Below are positions 46,401 to 54,182 of a stretch of DNA of 64,000 nucleotides, one piece after another. A model generated the notes under the pieces. That model worked only from the letters and a program-made list of their open reading frames with translations, was not told the origin of the DNA and did no database searches. Where the stretch lies: contig JANCYW010000004.1 of the NCBI GenBank assembly GCA_026184775.1, positions 62,001-126,000 of the forward strand, read 5' to 3'. Source of the stretch: Cyanidium caldarium. Lineage: Eukaryota; Rhodophyta; Bangiophyceae; Cyanidiales; Cyanidiaceae. The translations under genes were made by a program, and so were the position numbers. How positions within the stretch are numbered: the first letter of the stretch is position 1; each line of letters starts with the position of its first letter.

Positions 46401-47958
46401 CAGCACTGAGCCTGGCCGCTGGCGGGCGTCGTCGGTCGTCGAACCGGTAACGGTCTGTGCACAGTGGGCCATCGTGGGCGCGGGTGAGCAGCGCGCTGCC
46501 CGGCCGCGGCGCCCATCGTCCCCGCTGCGCTGCCTCCAGCGTCCGTCGCAAACTGCGCCAGCCCACACGCAGAAACAGCGGCAGCGGCTGGCGGCGCCTC
46601 CATGTCGCCGCCTGCTGCTGCAACTCGTGCCGAACGGTCGCCTCGAGATGCGTCAGGTAGGCGACCAACTGGACGGTGAGGGGTTCAAATGGAGCGTCGG
46701 CCGGTGCCGCTGCTGACGCATCCGACGAGGATATCGAACGAGGCGGCGACGAAGACGACGATACCGCATTGGGCGACGGCGATGCGCGGCGCTCGGAGTG
46801 CCCCGTCGAGGTCGCAGAGGATGCGGGCGAGTCCGGCGTGACCTGAACCGGCCGGCGACGGCGCTCTAGGGAGCGCAGGCGGAATTCGTCAAAGCTGACG
46901 GCGCTCTCCGACGTCGAGGATGCGGAGAGGGAAGAGGCACTGTCGGCGAGGCGCCCCTCCGCATCCTCACTTTCGGTGACGCGGGGCGACTGGTCGACCT
47001 CCACGACACTGGGGAACGACGGTTGCGGAGGCGACGCGAGTGCCGTCTCAAGGTTGTCCTCTGCAGCTGGAGGACTGGTCGGGGAGGCGCGGACTCGCTT
47101 TCGAGCCGGGATGCTTGATGCAACCGGCACCTCGTCATCCATTTGGAGAGGCTCCCCGTCCTGCCGCAAAGACGACAGCAGCGACTGCGTGGCGTCTGGC
47201 CCGCGTCGAATGGCCGCCACCAGCGCCCCGGCTCGGAGCACGGGCACGTCTCTCCCCAGCGCCATCGATTTGGTAACAGAGCTGCCAGAGACGCCCTCCA
47301 CCATCACCACCACCAAGCCCACTTTCGGCCGAACATCGCCGCTGCGCTCATGCGGAGAGTCGGTCCGCATCCCCAGCGCGGCGACGAGCGAGCGCACGCA
47401 CAGCGCATCCTCGGAGATGCCGGCAACGTTCCGCGTGGGGCACTCCCTCCATTCCCCGGCATCCTGCGTGTCGCTGCAACCGCACGCGATCCAAGCGTGC
47501 CCGTCCCACCCTAATGGTCCTCGCTGCCGCCACCGTCGCGCCGCCGCCGCCGCCAATCCATCTCCCTCGTTCGCACCCCACTCGTGCTGCTCCTGCTCAT
47601 CGTCCAGCCAGCGACCAGCCGCCGCCGAATTCCGCAGATACGACGCCCGCAACAGCCAACCACCGCGCAGCATGGCGCCGAGCAGACGACACTCCTGCCA
47701 CTTGTCGTGCGGCCGCACCGGCTCCAACTCCGCCACAATCCAGTGCGTGATCTGCTCCTCCTCGCACACCTCGGTCGCCGCCTGATCACTCGCCCACGGC
47801 CTCCCTATGACGGTGCCCGGAATGGCAGCCGCCACTTGCACCCACGCCGCCAACAGCTCCGCCGGACGCACGTTCCGTCGTCGCGCCACCACGAAGCCCA
47901 GCCGACGCTGTCGGTCGGAAGCGATGGGCACTTCGGAGTCTGTCCCACCATAACGCAT
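40435..47958 (-). CDS. Giant BRCT / SANT-like protein (2,507 aa), function unknown
   Basis: A single intron-free frame of 2,507 codons. The first about 115 residues look like a BRCT domain (ITHWIVAELE, a G-WLL helix, GRWLDDEQ); a second weaker one may follow (VVVMVEGVSGSS to LRAGALVAAI). Ser/Pro/Glu-rich segments follow. Around residues 600-720 is a SANT/Myb-like block: TDAERRQFFAEL, then WGIFSKAVPTRCGYQCSNFYR and DPTYDFNAQGELKRL. The last about 1,400 residues are Ala/Leu/Trp-rich helical repeats. BRCT plus a long helical tail suggests a DNA-damage or replication scaffold; I considered Rap1 (far too short) and MMS22-like proteins (no firm motif). I cannot name it. Confidence 0.6.
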   Translation of the reverse strand: MRYGGTDSEVPIASDRQRRLGFVVARRRNVRPAELLAAWVQVAAAIPGTVIGRPWASDQAATEVCEEEQITHWIVAELEPVRPHDKWQECRLLGAMLRGGWLLRASYLRNSAAAGRWLDDEQEQHEWGANEGDGLAAAAARRWRQRGPLGWDGHAWIACGCSDTQDAGEWRECPTRNVAGISEDALCVRSLVAALGMRTDSPHERSGDVRPKVGLVVVMVEGVSGSSVTKSMALGRDVPVLRAGALVAAIRRGPDATQSLLSSLRQDGEPLQMDDEVPVASSIPARKRVRASPTSPPAAEDNLETALASPPQPSFPSVVEVDQSPRVTESEDAEGRLADSASSLSASSTSESAVSFDEFRLRSLERRRRPVQVTPDSPASSATSTGHSERRASPSPNAVSSSSSPPRSISSSDASAAAPADAPFEPLTVQLVAYLTHLEATVRHELQQQAATWRRRQPLPLFLRVGWRSLRRTLEAAQRGRWAPRPGSALLTRAHDGPLCTDRYRFDDRRRPPAARLSAEAADVSRQWQKRDRVRRRAHRLATGCPSAPSWPPSVAARSTDRQRRRAVHRAAAWQWTRRAVASWSEAALKAWRDRHVNANAYYYRHTDPGQVAGQETQSLHAWTDAERRQFFAELTRWQRHRWRLGSCWGIFSKAVPTRCGYQCSNFYRACIRNGEVHDPTYDFNAQGELKRLHPEREDTHTVSVPESMNCLSECWQWEEVRQMEQQVDEWIRQLHPSFAAGLTVPAVRRVGPSMHAAGRRGARHGAVTAGRMRHKRPLAMNEWDERDSGIVGETRRRPPRRIITDSDDEKVELEDDMLPQRYERCGRRVARLSETTEVSRERRRGMAVSGVSASPTGTTMPRAGMPSARIPRDRCTPTSRLDRIVARLVRRRQQLTTHHRDSSPPPISAWRLEVHHARDKQRWHARARRVVFPSQEEDGRAEESARGTLRGARARKTARPQRLQPSVEVSLADISASTSAGVATDENVLRSASPERTCASSGVVSATPRRAPGTESLRHASLFRIHSMRELLATVARELHRSLSADIERGADAADTAASDGGAPRVPMVTWTVSRRCQATCYALCTAAHCLEAVRARGADGRATLSPPAVLELLEPQRLAAKFAATDDAVAEVEDTTQKDALADVRGEARALVQRMAETPLLRDADEDERAPGREVPEDGSGCAVHLRLLALARYGILMLPEWEGDIQTSHVADSADAAPPTTDGYLTAVVDGCVRELLHQWSERRALVLELAASGVAARKSTAARRFRRLAQTLMAAATAGGSDRVARTWQLIEGACRRIRSQLSPRTAHNTGSVHSDPAECSALTLTVLSVWARMLLPQQHRGLDAWFWDGWLRHATVVAPVAPSTDARLLGQVLRLAWAVDDACVQAADVASVPDGLVRLSLQAGIQAAQLTAGPDASAAALPFSQSRTAERLAAALDAWARQHLPRLLTVASVGEAVRAARDDSITTSVAAVPEWEWMTRALCLLCRHVQLGWQPCRHLVDDPWRVWRQQGKRWLALLRAASDTHRWVAHSPEPDSTPLRVLQLHGIVLLSVCLNAAEQRALYRQLSHAAGVSGMRYLMGARLGWCRAAAYRLGAEEATTGASPLVAAASVVGAEHNALSAALVATPLLRDNAASWVEMLRQLVRALADTDEPTAATAASGMPVVLAHHLVARRGRRERLVDAVVAALDDATRWLQAAAPENVSAGDWSAVQCLVPAVSVLLTECHAEGVAATTGTSAMGMVPGIPATLTQALLSFLAALTGRALQTSMPGRDSTGVGPTEDVVPGDDIALSLLSMDVEAQVARACVLRVLRPGTPAWRHLHRAWEVAAAAMAQAVNAPAAAPYAARHSGAVHPLLSVVLGRSVALATLVEGVRGGEAAWQALFTVAASSPLLVELLVHIVEADAAFAVVIPRFTIVDAFDEESTSEVLGMHVCDAAMRALAGAWATAPTLLSSGTHQDAAFSVPPWRSRLATEWLSQARALVRALTRHPRRHDAAAAVGTARHTLAVWLERLESSSALTDTLTMPTAKTALLQLCVQLRQATAQQSAVAMPPTMQWPRVRQRFAQLLYDICEALGQVVTLWSRAPTSREHHGVRDVRAFVVDVAGALLTVCPNLLRIPGRPPFWTELIKVGRRALELGTASTSNATRTESEQVDTVASHRWIALVLRGMSQMEFAPHDAYYVSFMRNVVAASVARHAVVAVARGLIPGLPDVSVERGMRHNAEGCGDNDHQGDWLACIDAVLLEGAVAGRAALGPLAVAGRMDRQRLETFQRHWIREVAALCMPASTAVDAASWADAELFVRTCCAAGRGQRRCGPAVLWAGDALGMMAAAVAKALTRNVSDRSIPQRWNAVYRLAHAVVGVRAMPSEEEEQVSQWSFTAHTLLRWLYAAADRLSRISYDDPTDASASVDARAAVDRLVQRWRQCGDADAAAAWIDTTLRSRLHSLTRHATSDPDGHAIRFRAHWFDRVALTAALGYPSMHPHLPAWLRHLQGYTLSGRPR

Positions 47959-48227
47959 ACGGCGATATACAATCCCTCGATAAGAGGCCGGGAAGGGATC
48001 GTCTCAGGGCGTGTCGGCCACACCGGCAAGTGCCCTCACGCCCATCCGAACGGAGCCGCCTGATGAGCGGCACGGCTGTCCCAGAAGGCCGCGGGTGCCT
48101 CCGATCGTCGGCGGCGATTTCGCGCCACGCCATCGATGGCGCGTGCCGTTTCGGTGACCCCGGTGGGCGAGCGGAGTGTTGCGGCCGTCGGTGGTGCAGA
48201 GGGAACACCAACTGCACCACGACGGTG

Positions 48228-49348
48228 ATGAACGACGACGACGCCGACGACGCCGACGAACGCCTCCGAGGCGTGGATGACGCCCTCCTCTATGAACGGT
48301 GGGAAGAGATCCGGAGAGAGGAGGCAGCGTTGGTGGAGGAAGAACAGGGGCGGCGGTCGCGAGAAGTCGTGGCGCAAGCGCAGGCGCTGCAACAGCAACG
48401 AGTAGGTGACGGGGCCGAGGACTACCTGACCTTAGAAGAGACAACACGGGAGGGGGCGCAATGGTTTAGAGAGTGACGACTAACCGAATGGTGCAGAGAC
48501 AAGTGGATGAGGCGCTGGGACTGCGAATGGCACTGCAGAAGGCGTTGGATGCGGCGGAGCAGCTGCCGCGGCCAGCGCACCGCGTGCAGTTCTGTGCTCG
48601 ACACGAACGGGTGTCTGCATCGTATGGATCGGCAGCCGAGGCAGCGCACGCGCTGCTCACGACTTTGCTGCGGCATATCGAAGAGGGGAGCGCCGACGAC
48701 GCATCGTCTCCTGTAACCGATCGCTGTGAGGCCGCATGGACTCGGCTGGAGCGCTGTCAGCAACGACTGCGGGCGCGGCGACAACAGTTGTTGCGCGACA
48801 GCGAACGCCACTTTCCCAAACGCAAAGCGGTGAGCAGTGCCACCGACGAGATGGCGTCATTGCGCATGCTGGATCAGAGCATCGAGGTGCAACTGCAACG
48901 CGCGCTGCGGGCGCCCGAGTCTCGACAGCGCTTGCGTGCGCTGGCCTGTGCCCGCCGCACTCCTTACCGGCCGCTGGGAATGCCGCCCGAAGAGGCGGCC
49001 GGTATGCGTTCGGATCCAGAGCACTACGACGACACCGACTGGTATCACGGCCTGTTGCGACAACTGATCGCCGATGCCACCGAAGCACCCGGCGATGCGC
49101 GTTTCCGCGAGCTGCTGCAGCGACCCGACCGTGCCGACGGCGGAGACGTCAGTGTTCCTCGCAGCAGCACCGAGCTGTTGCTGGAGCGAGCACGACGACG
49201 GGTGCGTAAATACGCTCCGGAGGATCGGCGCGTCAGCAAGGGCCGCCGCCTCCGCTACGATGTGCACGAGAAGCTGGTGGGGTTCCTGGCGCCGCGAGCG
49301 CCGCCGCCACCTGCACACGCCTCGCTGCACGAGTTTTCCGTGTTGTAA
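48228..49348 (+). CDS. AATF/BFR2-like ribosome biogenesis protein, one intron
   Basis: Nucleolar protein of the AATF/Che-1/Bfr2 family, needed for 18S rRNA processing. Two exons, 48228-48401 and 48497-49348, join in phase 0 to give 341 aa. Exon 2 carries the family blocks: ALGLRMALQKALDAAEQLP, PYRPLGMPPEEAAG, DDTDWYHGLLRQLI and the closing [8 protein letters not shown]-type motif RVSKGRRLRYDVHEKLVGFLAP (human [22 protein letters not shown]). Exon 1 is acidic and starts MNDDDADDADERL. An earlier ATG at 48063 is possible but adds a Cys/Arg-rich leader not typical of the family. It is divergent from the giant gene and converges on ZNG1 (54 bp). Confidence 0.85.
48402..48496 (+). other. Spliceosomal intron in AATF gene (95 bp)
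   Basis: Donor GTAGGT at 48402, branch site GACTAAC at 48478-48484, acceptor GTGCAG ending at 48496. Removing it joins two phase-0 exons that otherwise lie in different frames; exon 1 read through ends in a TGA at 48474-48476. The same CTAAC branch core occurs in the PEP carboxykinase intron. Confidence 0.75.
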
Positions 49349-49402
49349 AGTATGCCGCTCAGTGTCGGAGCGAGAGCCACCTCCACGCTTCCGTCGCGCG
49401 CT

Positions 49403-50560
49403 TTATCGCTGCTCGTCACCCCGGATACAAGAAAGCAGCATGCGCATGATCTGTTCGCGGTCCAGTCGGCGGCCGATGACCACCATTTGCGACTTGCGCG
49501 GCTGGCCGGCGGGCCATTCGTCCTGTTCCACCTGAAAACGCCGACCACACAGCTGGAACACAAACCGCAGCGGATAGCCGTCGAACCAGAGCAGACCTTT
49601 GGCGCGGTACACCTCCGGCGGCAGGCGCGACACAAAGTCGCGTCGAAAGCGACTCAGCACCAGTGGTTGCTCGCGGCACTCGAAGGCGACCGACACGAAA
49701 CCGTCCAGGGTTAGGTGCTCGCTGGGAGAAGATGGCTCTGTCGAACAGGCACACGCCTCGCCGTCGACGTGTACATGCGGCGCCGATTTGCTGACCCTTC
49801 TCCGCCCGGGCACATCCAACAACAGCCGCAGCGGAATGCCGTGGCCGCGACTGGCCTGCAGAATGCGCGCATTCGGCTTGCCCGCCAGCACCCGCTCCAC
49901 CACCCGCTGCACTGCTTCAGCGCCCTCCAACAAGTCCACCTTGCTCAACAGGATGGTGTCGGCATGCTGCATCTGACTGCGTCCCGCCACCGTGTCGTAT
50001 TCCGGTTCCAGCAGGTGGTACGCGTCCACCACGCACAGCACGTGATCCACGTACACGTGGTCGTCCAGTTCGGACTCTTGCAGCGTGCTGACGATGGGCG
50101 CCGGATCGGCCACGCCGGTCGTCTCGATCACCACATAATCGGGCGGTCGTTCACCCATGTTCAGCACTCGCTTCACCGCCTCCACCAACGAGTTGTTGAT
50201 GGTGCAACAGATGCACCCGTTGGACAGGCGGATCGCCGCCGCGCCCTCCACGTCCACCTCCGGCTGCTCCACGTCCAGCAACTGCGAGTCGATGTCGATC
50301 TCGCCCAGCTCGTTCACCAAAACCGCCACCCGCAGACCGTGCTCCGGCGATTGCAAGATTCGGTTCAGCAAGGTGGTCTTGCCGGCGCCCAGCATACCCG
50401 TCAGGACCATCACCGGGACGCCGCGGGTCGGAAACGCGCCCTCCAGACGATCCACCGCGGCGGCATCGGTCTCCACCAGAACTTGAGAGTTATGTCGCGC
50501 TTCATTGCTCTCGACGTCCTCAGGTGGAACCCTATCCTCTACTCTCTCCCGGACGTCCAT
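49403..50560 (-). CDS. ZNG1/CBWD-type zinc chaperone GTPase (COG0523)
   Basis: A 385-aa G3E-family P-loop GTPase of the CobW/COG0523 group; eukaryotic members (ZNG1) deliver zinc to methionine aminopeptidase. Walker A is GMLGAGKTT (55-63), switch I is NELGEIDID, the metal-binding CxCC is GCICC (115-119), the G3-like segment is IETTGVADPAP, and the base-recognition loop is LLSKVDL. The C-terminal CobW-C domain has GFVSVAFE, LPPEVYRAKGLLWFDG and FQLCGRRF. A CACST stretch before it may add metal ligands. The ATG at 50560 is chosen; the frame is open upstream only as the antisense of PEX11. It shares a 140-bp divergent promoter with PEX11. Confidence 0.92.
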   Translation of the reverse strand: MDVRERVEDRVPPEDVESNEARHNSQVLVETDAAAVDRLEGAFPTRGVPVMVLTGMLGAGKTTLLNRILQSPEHGLRVAVLVNELGEIDIDSQLLDVEQPEVDVEGAAAIRLSNGCICCTINNSLVEAVKRVLNMGERPPDYVVIETTGVADPAPIVSTLQESELDDHVYVDHVLCVVDAYHLLEPEYDTVAGRSQMQHADTILLSKVDLLEGAEAVQRVVERVLAGKPNARILQASRGHGIPLRLLLDVPGRRRVSKSAPHVHVDGEACACSTEPSSPSEHLTLDGFVSVAFECREQPLVLSRFRRDFVSRLPPEVYRAKGLLWFDGYPLRFVFQLCGRRFQVEQDEWPAGQPRKSQMVVIGRRLDREQIMRMLLSCIRGDEQR

Positions 50561-50700
50561 CGTGATCCCGTTTGCATGCTCCGCGCCGCCGTCGAAATGG
50601 CGTCGACGAGAAGCGAGCGGCGGCGTGCGTCCGTTCGCGCGTCCGGAAACGGCGCGGTTGGGGACACATCTCGCGGCGGGCCGTGCCCTCCCCCACAGGC

Positions 50701-51522
50701 ATGGAGCCGTTGATACTGCACTTGCAACGGCTTCTGGCCACGACCGACGGGCGCGACAAGCTGTACAGGTTAGTACAGTATGCTGCCAAGGCGGCGCGGG
50801 GTGTGCTGATGGGCAGGGAGACAGACGGGACGCTGACAGTGGCGCTGACCAAGGCGGCGATCCTGGAGGCGTGCATGCAGGACAGCCGGAAAGTGTTGCG
50901 GTTGGCGCGAGGGGTGAATATTCTGTCCAAACGGCTACGGCAGAGACATGGTGCGGTTTCCTACTCGAGAGTCGACTGGGTGCGCGAGTTGCCCGCGGTG
51001 CTGGAGGCGTTGAGCGACGCCGGGCTGTTCGGATACTTCGCGGCGGACCACCTGGCCTGGCTGTACAGGAGCAAATTGTGGGAGGAGAGTGACAAGCGAG
51101 ACGCAGTGGTGCCAGGTGGGGCTTTTTGGGGCATCCAGGCCGGTCGATTTTACTTGCTGGCCAGCGTGGCCCTGCTGGTGCGGCAACTGATGTGCGGGTC
51201 GGCGCTGCTGCGGATGACGTTGCTGGCGGTGTTGCGGCATCTGCAACAGCGCAAGAGCGCCGGCGCCGCCTCGAATGCTGTGACGACGGCAGGAGCGGCC
51301 TCTCGATCGTCAGCAGTCTCGGCCGAGGTACGCAGCTGGCTAGCGACCACCCTGCGTTATGCGTGCGATGTGCTGGTCGGCCTGAATATGTCGCGGCCCG
51401 GCAAGTACTCGCAAACCTATGTGGGCATCGCCGGTATGATCTCTTCGCTGGTACAGATCGCACAACTGTGGACGACCGTCGCCCCAGCGCCCACACCAAC
51501 GCGCGCGCCTTCTGCCGCCTAG
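50701..51522 (+). CDS. PEX11: PEX11-like peroxisome proliferation protein
   Basis: A 273-aa peroxisomal membrane-elongation protein. The N-terminal half has the family pattern GRDKLYRLVQYAAKAARG, then SRKVLRLARGVNILSKRL and LSDAGLFGYFAADHLAWL, corresponding to the amphipathic helices that bend the peroxisomal membrane. Two hydrophobic segments follow (FYLLASVALLVRQLM and the end region MISSLVQIAQLW), and VGIAGMISS close to the C-terminus is characteristic. A Ser/Ala-rich linker lies in between. The start MEPLIL at 50701 is the first sensible ATG. Confidence 0.9.
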   Translation: MEPLILHLQRLLATTDGRDKLYRLVQYAAKAARGVLMGRETDGTLTVALTKAAILEACMQDSRKVLRLARGVNILSKRLRQRHGAVSYSRVDWVRELPAVLEALSDAGLFGYFAADHLAWLYRSKLWEESDKRDAVVPGGAFWGIQAGRFYLLASVALLVRQLMCGSALLRMTLLAVLRHLQQRKSAGAASNAVTTAGAASRSSAVSAEVRSWLATTLRYACDVLVGLNMSRPGKYSQTYVGIAGMISSLVQIAQLWTTVAPAPTPTRAPSAA

Positions 51523-51613
51523 TGGGGTCATCGGTTCGCCATTCTCCGCTCATTTGCATTCCCCTCCGTCGATCCCCCCGTATCCTATCACGCCCTCCCC
51601 AACCTGTAGCAGC

Positions 51614-53620
51614 TCATCGCGTGCCGTCCTCCGTCGACTGCATCCCGCGACCGAGCCACTCCAGCCGCCTCCGCGATATCCACTCGCTGAGCCACGCATC
51701 CAGGCCGAGCGGCAGGCGCGGCTCCAGCCCCAAATCAACCGCCACGCGATGCGCTGCCGCGAAGCCGCTAAAGGCCACCGCGTTCAGGCCTTGGCCCGGA
51801 AAGGTGCTGTCGCCGACGCAGTACAGCCCCGGCAGGCCGGTGCGGTTGAACGGCATGGTGAGCAGGCCGTGCAGGCGCCGCGCGGCGATCGGCCCGTAAG
51901 TGCCATCTTTGCGCCCCAGAAAACGTCGATGGGTGCGCGGCGTGCCCACCTCGAACACCTCGATGCCGCGGCGCAGGCCGGGAAACACCCGCCGCTCCAG
52001 CCGTTCGATGAGCCGATCCGCCAGCTGCTGCTTGCGGGCGCGGTACTCGGAGTGGCCGAGACCGCGCCACTCGCTCATCCACGACGGTGTGAATACGTGG
52101 AAGATGTGGCGACCGGGCGGCGCCACCGACGCATCCAGCACCGTGGGGATGGACACGAAGATGGTGCCGGCGGCATCGGTGGCGCTCTCCATGTGCGCCC
52201 ACTCCTCCAACACGATGTGGTGGCAGTCGCGCAGGTGTGCGTGGCCGGCGTCGAGAGCATCGGCGCGTACGCCCAGGTGCAGCGAGAGAAACGAGGGCGA
52301 TTCGGTGTACCACTGACGCCAGAGGCGCTCCGTGGGCGGCACCTCGGCGGCATCCACCAATGCCCGCGGCACCGACTCGTCCGCGCCCGCCAGCCCGAAC
52401 GTGTCCCAGCGGGTGGCGTTGCTGATCACCGCGCGCGCCCGGATCTGCCGCCCGTCGGCCAGCGTCACACCCGTGGCCCGTCGTTGCCCGTCCACATTCA
52501 CCCGCACGGCACGCGCACCGTACTCCACCCAACAACCGGGAAAGCGCTCCTGATCCCGCAGCGCATTCGCCAGCCGCTCCGCCAGCGTCCCCACGCCGCC
52601 CACCGGGTAGTTGATTCCGCCGTAGTGCCGGTCGCTGAACACCATCCCGCCGTTGATCATGGGCGTGCGGTCGGCCGCCGCCACCGACCAGACGTAGCAG
52701 TCGATGTCGATAAAGCGCAGCAGCGCCTCGTCGCGAATCCACCGCCGAGCCACATCGCCCACGTTCACGCCCAGATACCGCAGCAGGGTGAAGCACGCCA
52801 GCGGGTTCTGCAGAAACACCCGCAGCAGATAGCGCGGCTCTTCCAGCGAGAGCAACTCCAGGGCGTTGAGGGCCCGGAACACCGCCCAGCACTCGTCGTA
52901 AAAGCCGCGAATGCCGCGGCACTCGTGCGGAAAGCGCTGCGTGAGCTCTTCCAGCCACTGCGCATAATCGCGATGCACCCGCAAGTGATCCAGTCGCGGA
53001 TCGGGCAGGTGGTAGTGAATTTGCACCGGGTCGGGCACGCTCTCCACCCGCTCGTCGACCGCCGCCAAGGCGCGGGTGAGCAAATTGGTGGAGCCGGGCT
53101 CGCTGCCCAGTCCAAATATCATCGACGCGCCCACGTCGAACACGTAGCCGTCGCGCTGGAAACGGCCGGCCGACCCACCGGGTATCACATATCGCTCCAG
53201 CACCAGCACGTGAGCGCCTTTGGAGGCCAGTTGGGTGGCGGTGGTCAGGGCGCCGATGCCCGAGCCGACGATCACCGCATCGAACACGCGTTGGTCCAGG
53301 GCGAACGGTGCCGCCGTGCGGAGATTGGGCGTGAAGGTGGGAGGTCGACGCGAGGAGGTGGAATTCGTGGCTCGTAGGGGATGATGGGGGAGTGTTGGAT
53401 GACGTGTGGGGCAGCGACGGCGGCACGTGCTTCGATGAGGGAGGCGGCGACCTGGTGCGCTCACCGGCGAGCGTTGAACGAAGCCGGTCAGCGCACGTGC
53501 TATCGAAGAAAGTTGCAGTGATGGTTGGACGCTTCCACGGACGCCCGCGTCTCTTCCAGTTCTTGTCATCGTATGCGAATGAGGAGTGTTGCCCAGGTCG
53601 GCCCAATCAAACGCCTCCAT
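51614..53620 (-). CDS. CRTISO: Prolycopene isomerase (CRTISO), carotenoid biosynthesis
   Basis: Plastid FAD enzyme that converts poly-cis-lycopene to all-trans-lycopene. After a Ser/Thr/Arg/Pro-rich leader of about 110-120 residues (plastid transit, inferred), the mature part is continuous with plant CRTISO: VIVGSGIGALTTATQL (FAD), IPGGSAGRFQRDGYVFDVGAS, SLEEPRYLL, DRHYGGINYPVGGVG, ISNATRWDTFG, DCHHIVLEEW, VGTPRTHRRFLGRKDGTYGP and YCVGDSTFPGQG. No conserved block is missing. The first ATG is 53620; one at 53569 would give a leader without early acidic residues. It converges on PEX11 (91 bp) and is divergent from MYB. 668 aa. Confidence 0.95.
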   Translation of the reverse strand: MEAFDWADLGNTPHSHTMTRTGRDAGVRGSVQPSLQLSSIARALTGFVQRSPVSAPGRRLPHRSTCRRRCPTRHPTLPHHPLRATNSTSSRRPPTFTPNLRTAAPFALDQRVFDAVIVGSGIGALTTATQLASKGAHVLVLERYVIPGGSAGRFQRDGYVFDVGASMIFGLGSEPGSTNLLTRALAAVDERVESVPDPVQIHYHLPDPRLDHLRVHRDYAQWLEELTQRFPHECRGIRGFYDECWAVFRALNALELLSLEEPRYLLRVFLQNPLACFTLLRYLGVNVGDVARRWIRDEALLRFIDIDCYVWSVAAADRTPMINGGMVFSDRHYGGINYPVGGVGTLAERLANALRDQERFPGCWVEYGARAVRVNVDGQRRATGVTLADGRQIRARAVISNATRWDTFGLAGADESVPRALVDAAEVPPTERLWRQWYTESPSFLSLHLGVRADALDAGHAHLRDCHHIVLEEWAHMESATDAAGTIFVSIPTVLDASVAPPGRHIFHVFTPSWMSEWRGLGHSEYRARKQQLADRLIERLERRVFPGLRRGIEVFEVGTPRTHRRFLGRKDGTYGPIAARRLHGLLTMPFNRTGLPGLYCVGDSTFPGQGLNAVAFSGFAAAHRVAVDLGLEPRLPLGLDAWLSEWISRRRLEWLGRGMQSTEDGTR

Positions 53621-54182
53621 TCCACGCGTTGAAGCGGGAGCCGTGAGCACCACAGCCCGCGCCCGAAAGGCGATCTGCTGCTCGAACAGGAGGTTTGGCC
53701 TCCCGGACGGCGGAGGCAAGCACCGAGGACCATTCCGTGGCCACGGTTTCCCGACGATGCACTCATTCTCCAACAGAGTGCACGAAGAGGAGCGGAGTTA
53801 TCGCCAACGTCAACCAGGCGTCCATGAGCTTACCGTGACCCAATCGCGCAACTCGCCAACCTCTCTTTCTGCACGTATGTTTGCATCCAGTCCTTTCTCG
53901 CACAATCTCCTCTCCTCTCCTCTCTCCCGCATGAACCTCGGGTCACCTCATCCCGGTGCGTTCACAGCACCGTCCCAAGGCGCTCGCTTTCCGTTGTCGG
54001 TAGGCGTTACGAAGCTCGCGCGGATCGGATTTTTCTCTCCGAGTTGAAATTTGAACGACAGGCCGCGATGTCGGGTTGTCGCTACCGACGGTTGGACGCG
54101 TGGCCACGCCTTGCGAGGTATGGAATGAGCGGACATTGACTAGGTCAGTGGGCAGTGTGTAGCTGGCGCTCGCGGAGCAGGT
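53621..54182. promoter_or_regulatory. Divergent CRTISO/MYB upstream region
   Basis: A 562-bp gap with a CT-rich run (about 53905-53930, CTCCTCTCCTCTCC) and, 128-137 bp before the MYB ATG, GAAATTTGAA at 54046-54055, the same 10-mer found in the MIS12/TUBG promoter. The CHR-like TTTGAA core is included. No gene or RNA is visible. Confidence 0.45.

Noticed and set aside
40435-47958. Telomere protein Rap1 as identity of the giant
   Set aside because: BRCT followed by a Myb-like block is the Rap1 order, but the protein is several times too long and the SANT-like block differs from Rap1 Myb.
50561-51559. N-terminal extension of ZNG1 upstream of 50560
   Set aside because: The frame is open, but it is antisense of PEX11 and has the Arg/Pro/Ser composition of a shadow; the GTPase starts normally at MDVRER.
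51554-53377. Long plus-strand open frame of about 607 codons
   Set aside because: It lies wholly antisense to CRTISO, which has complete family motifs. The translated product is His/Arg/Gln-rich with no domain, as expected from the antisense of GC-rich codons.
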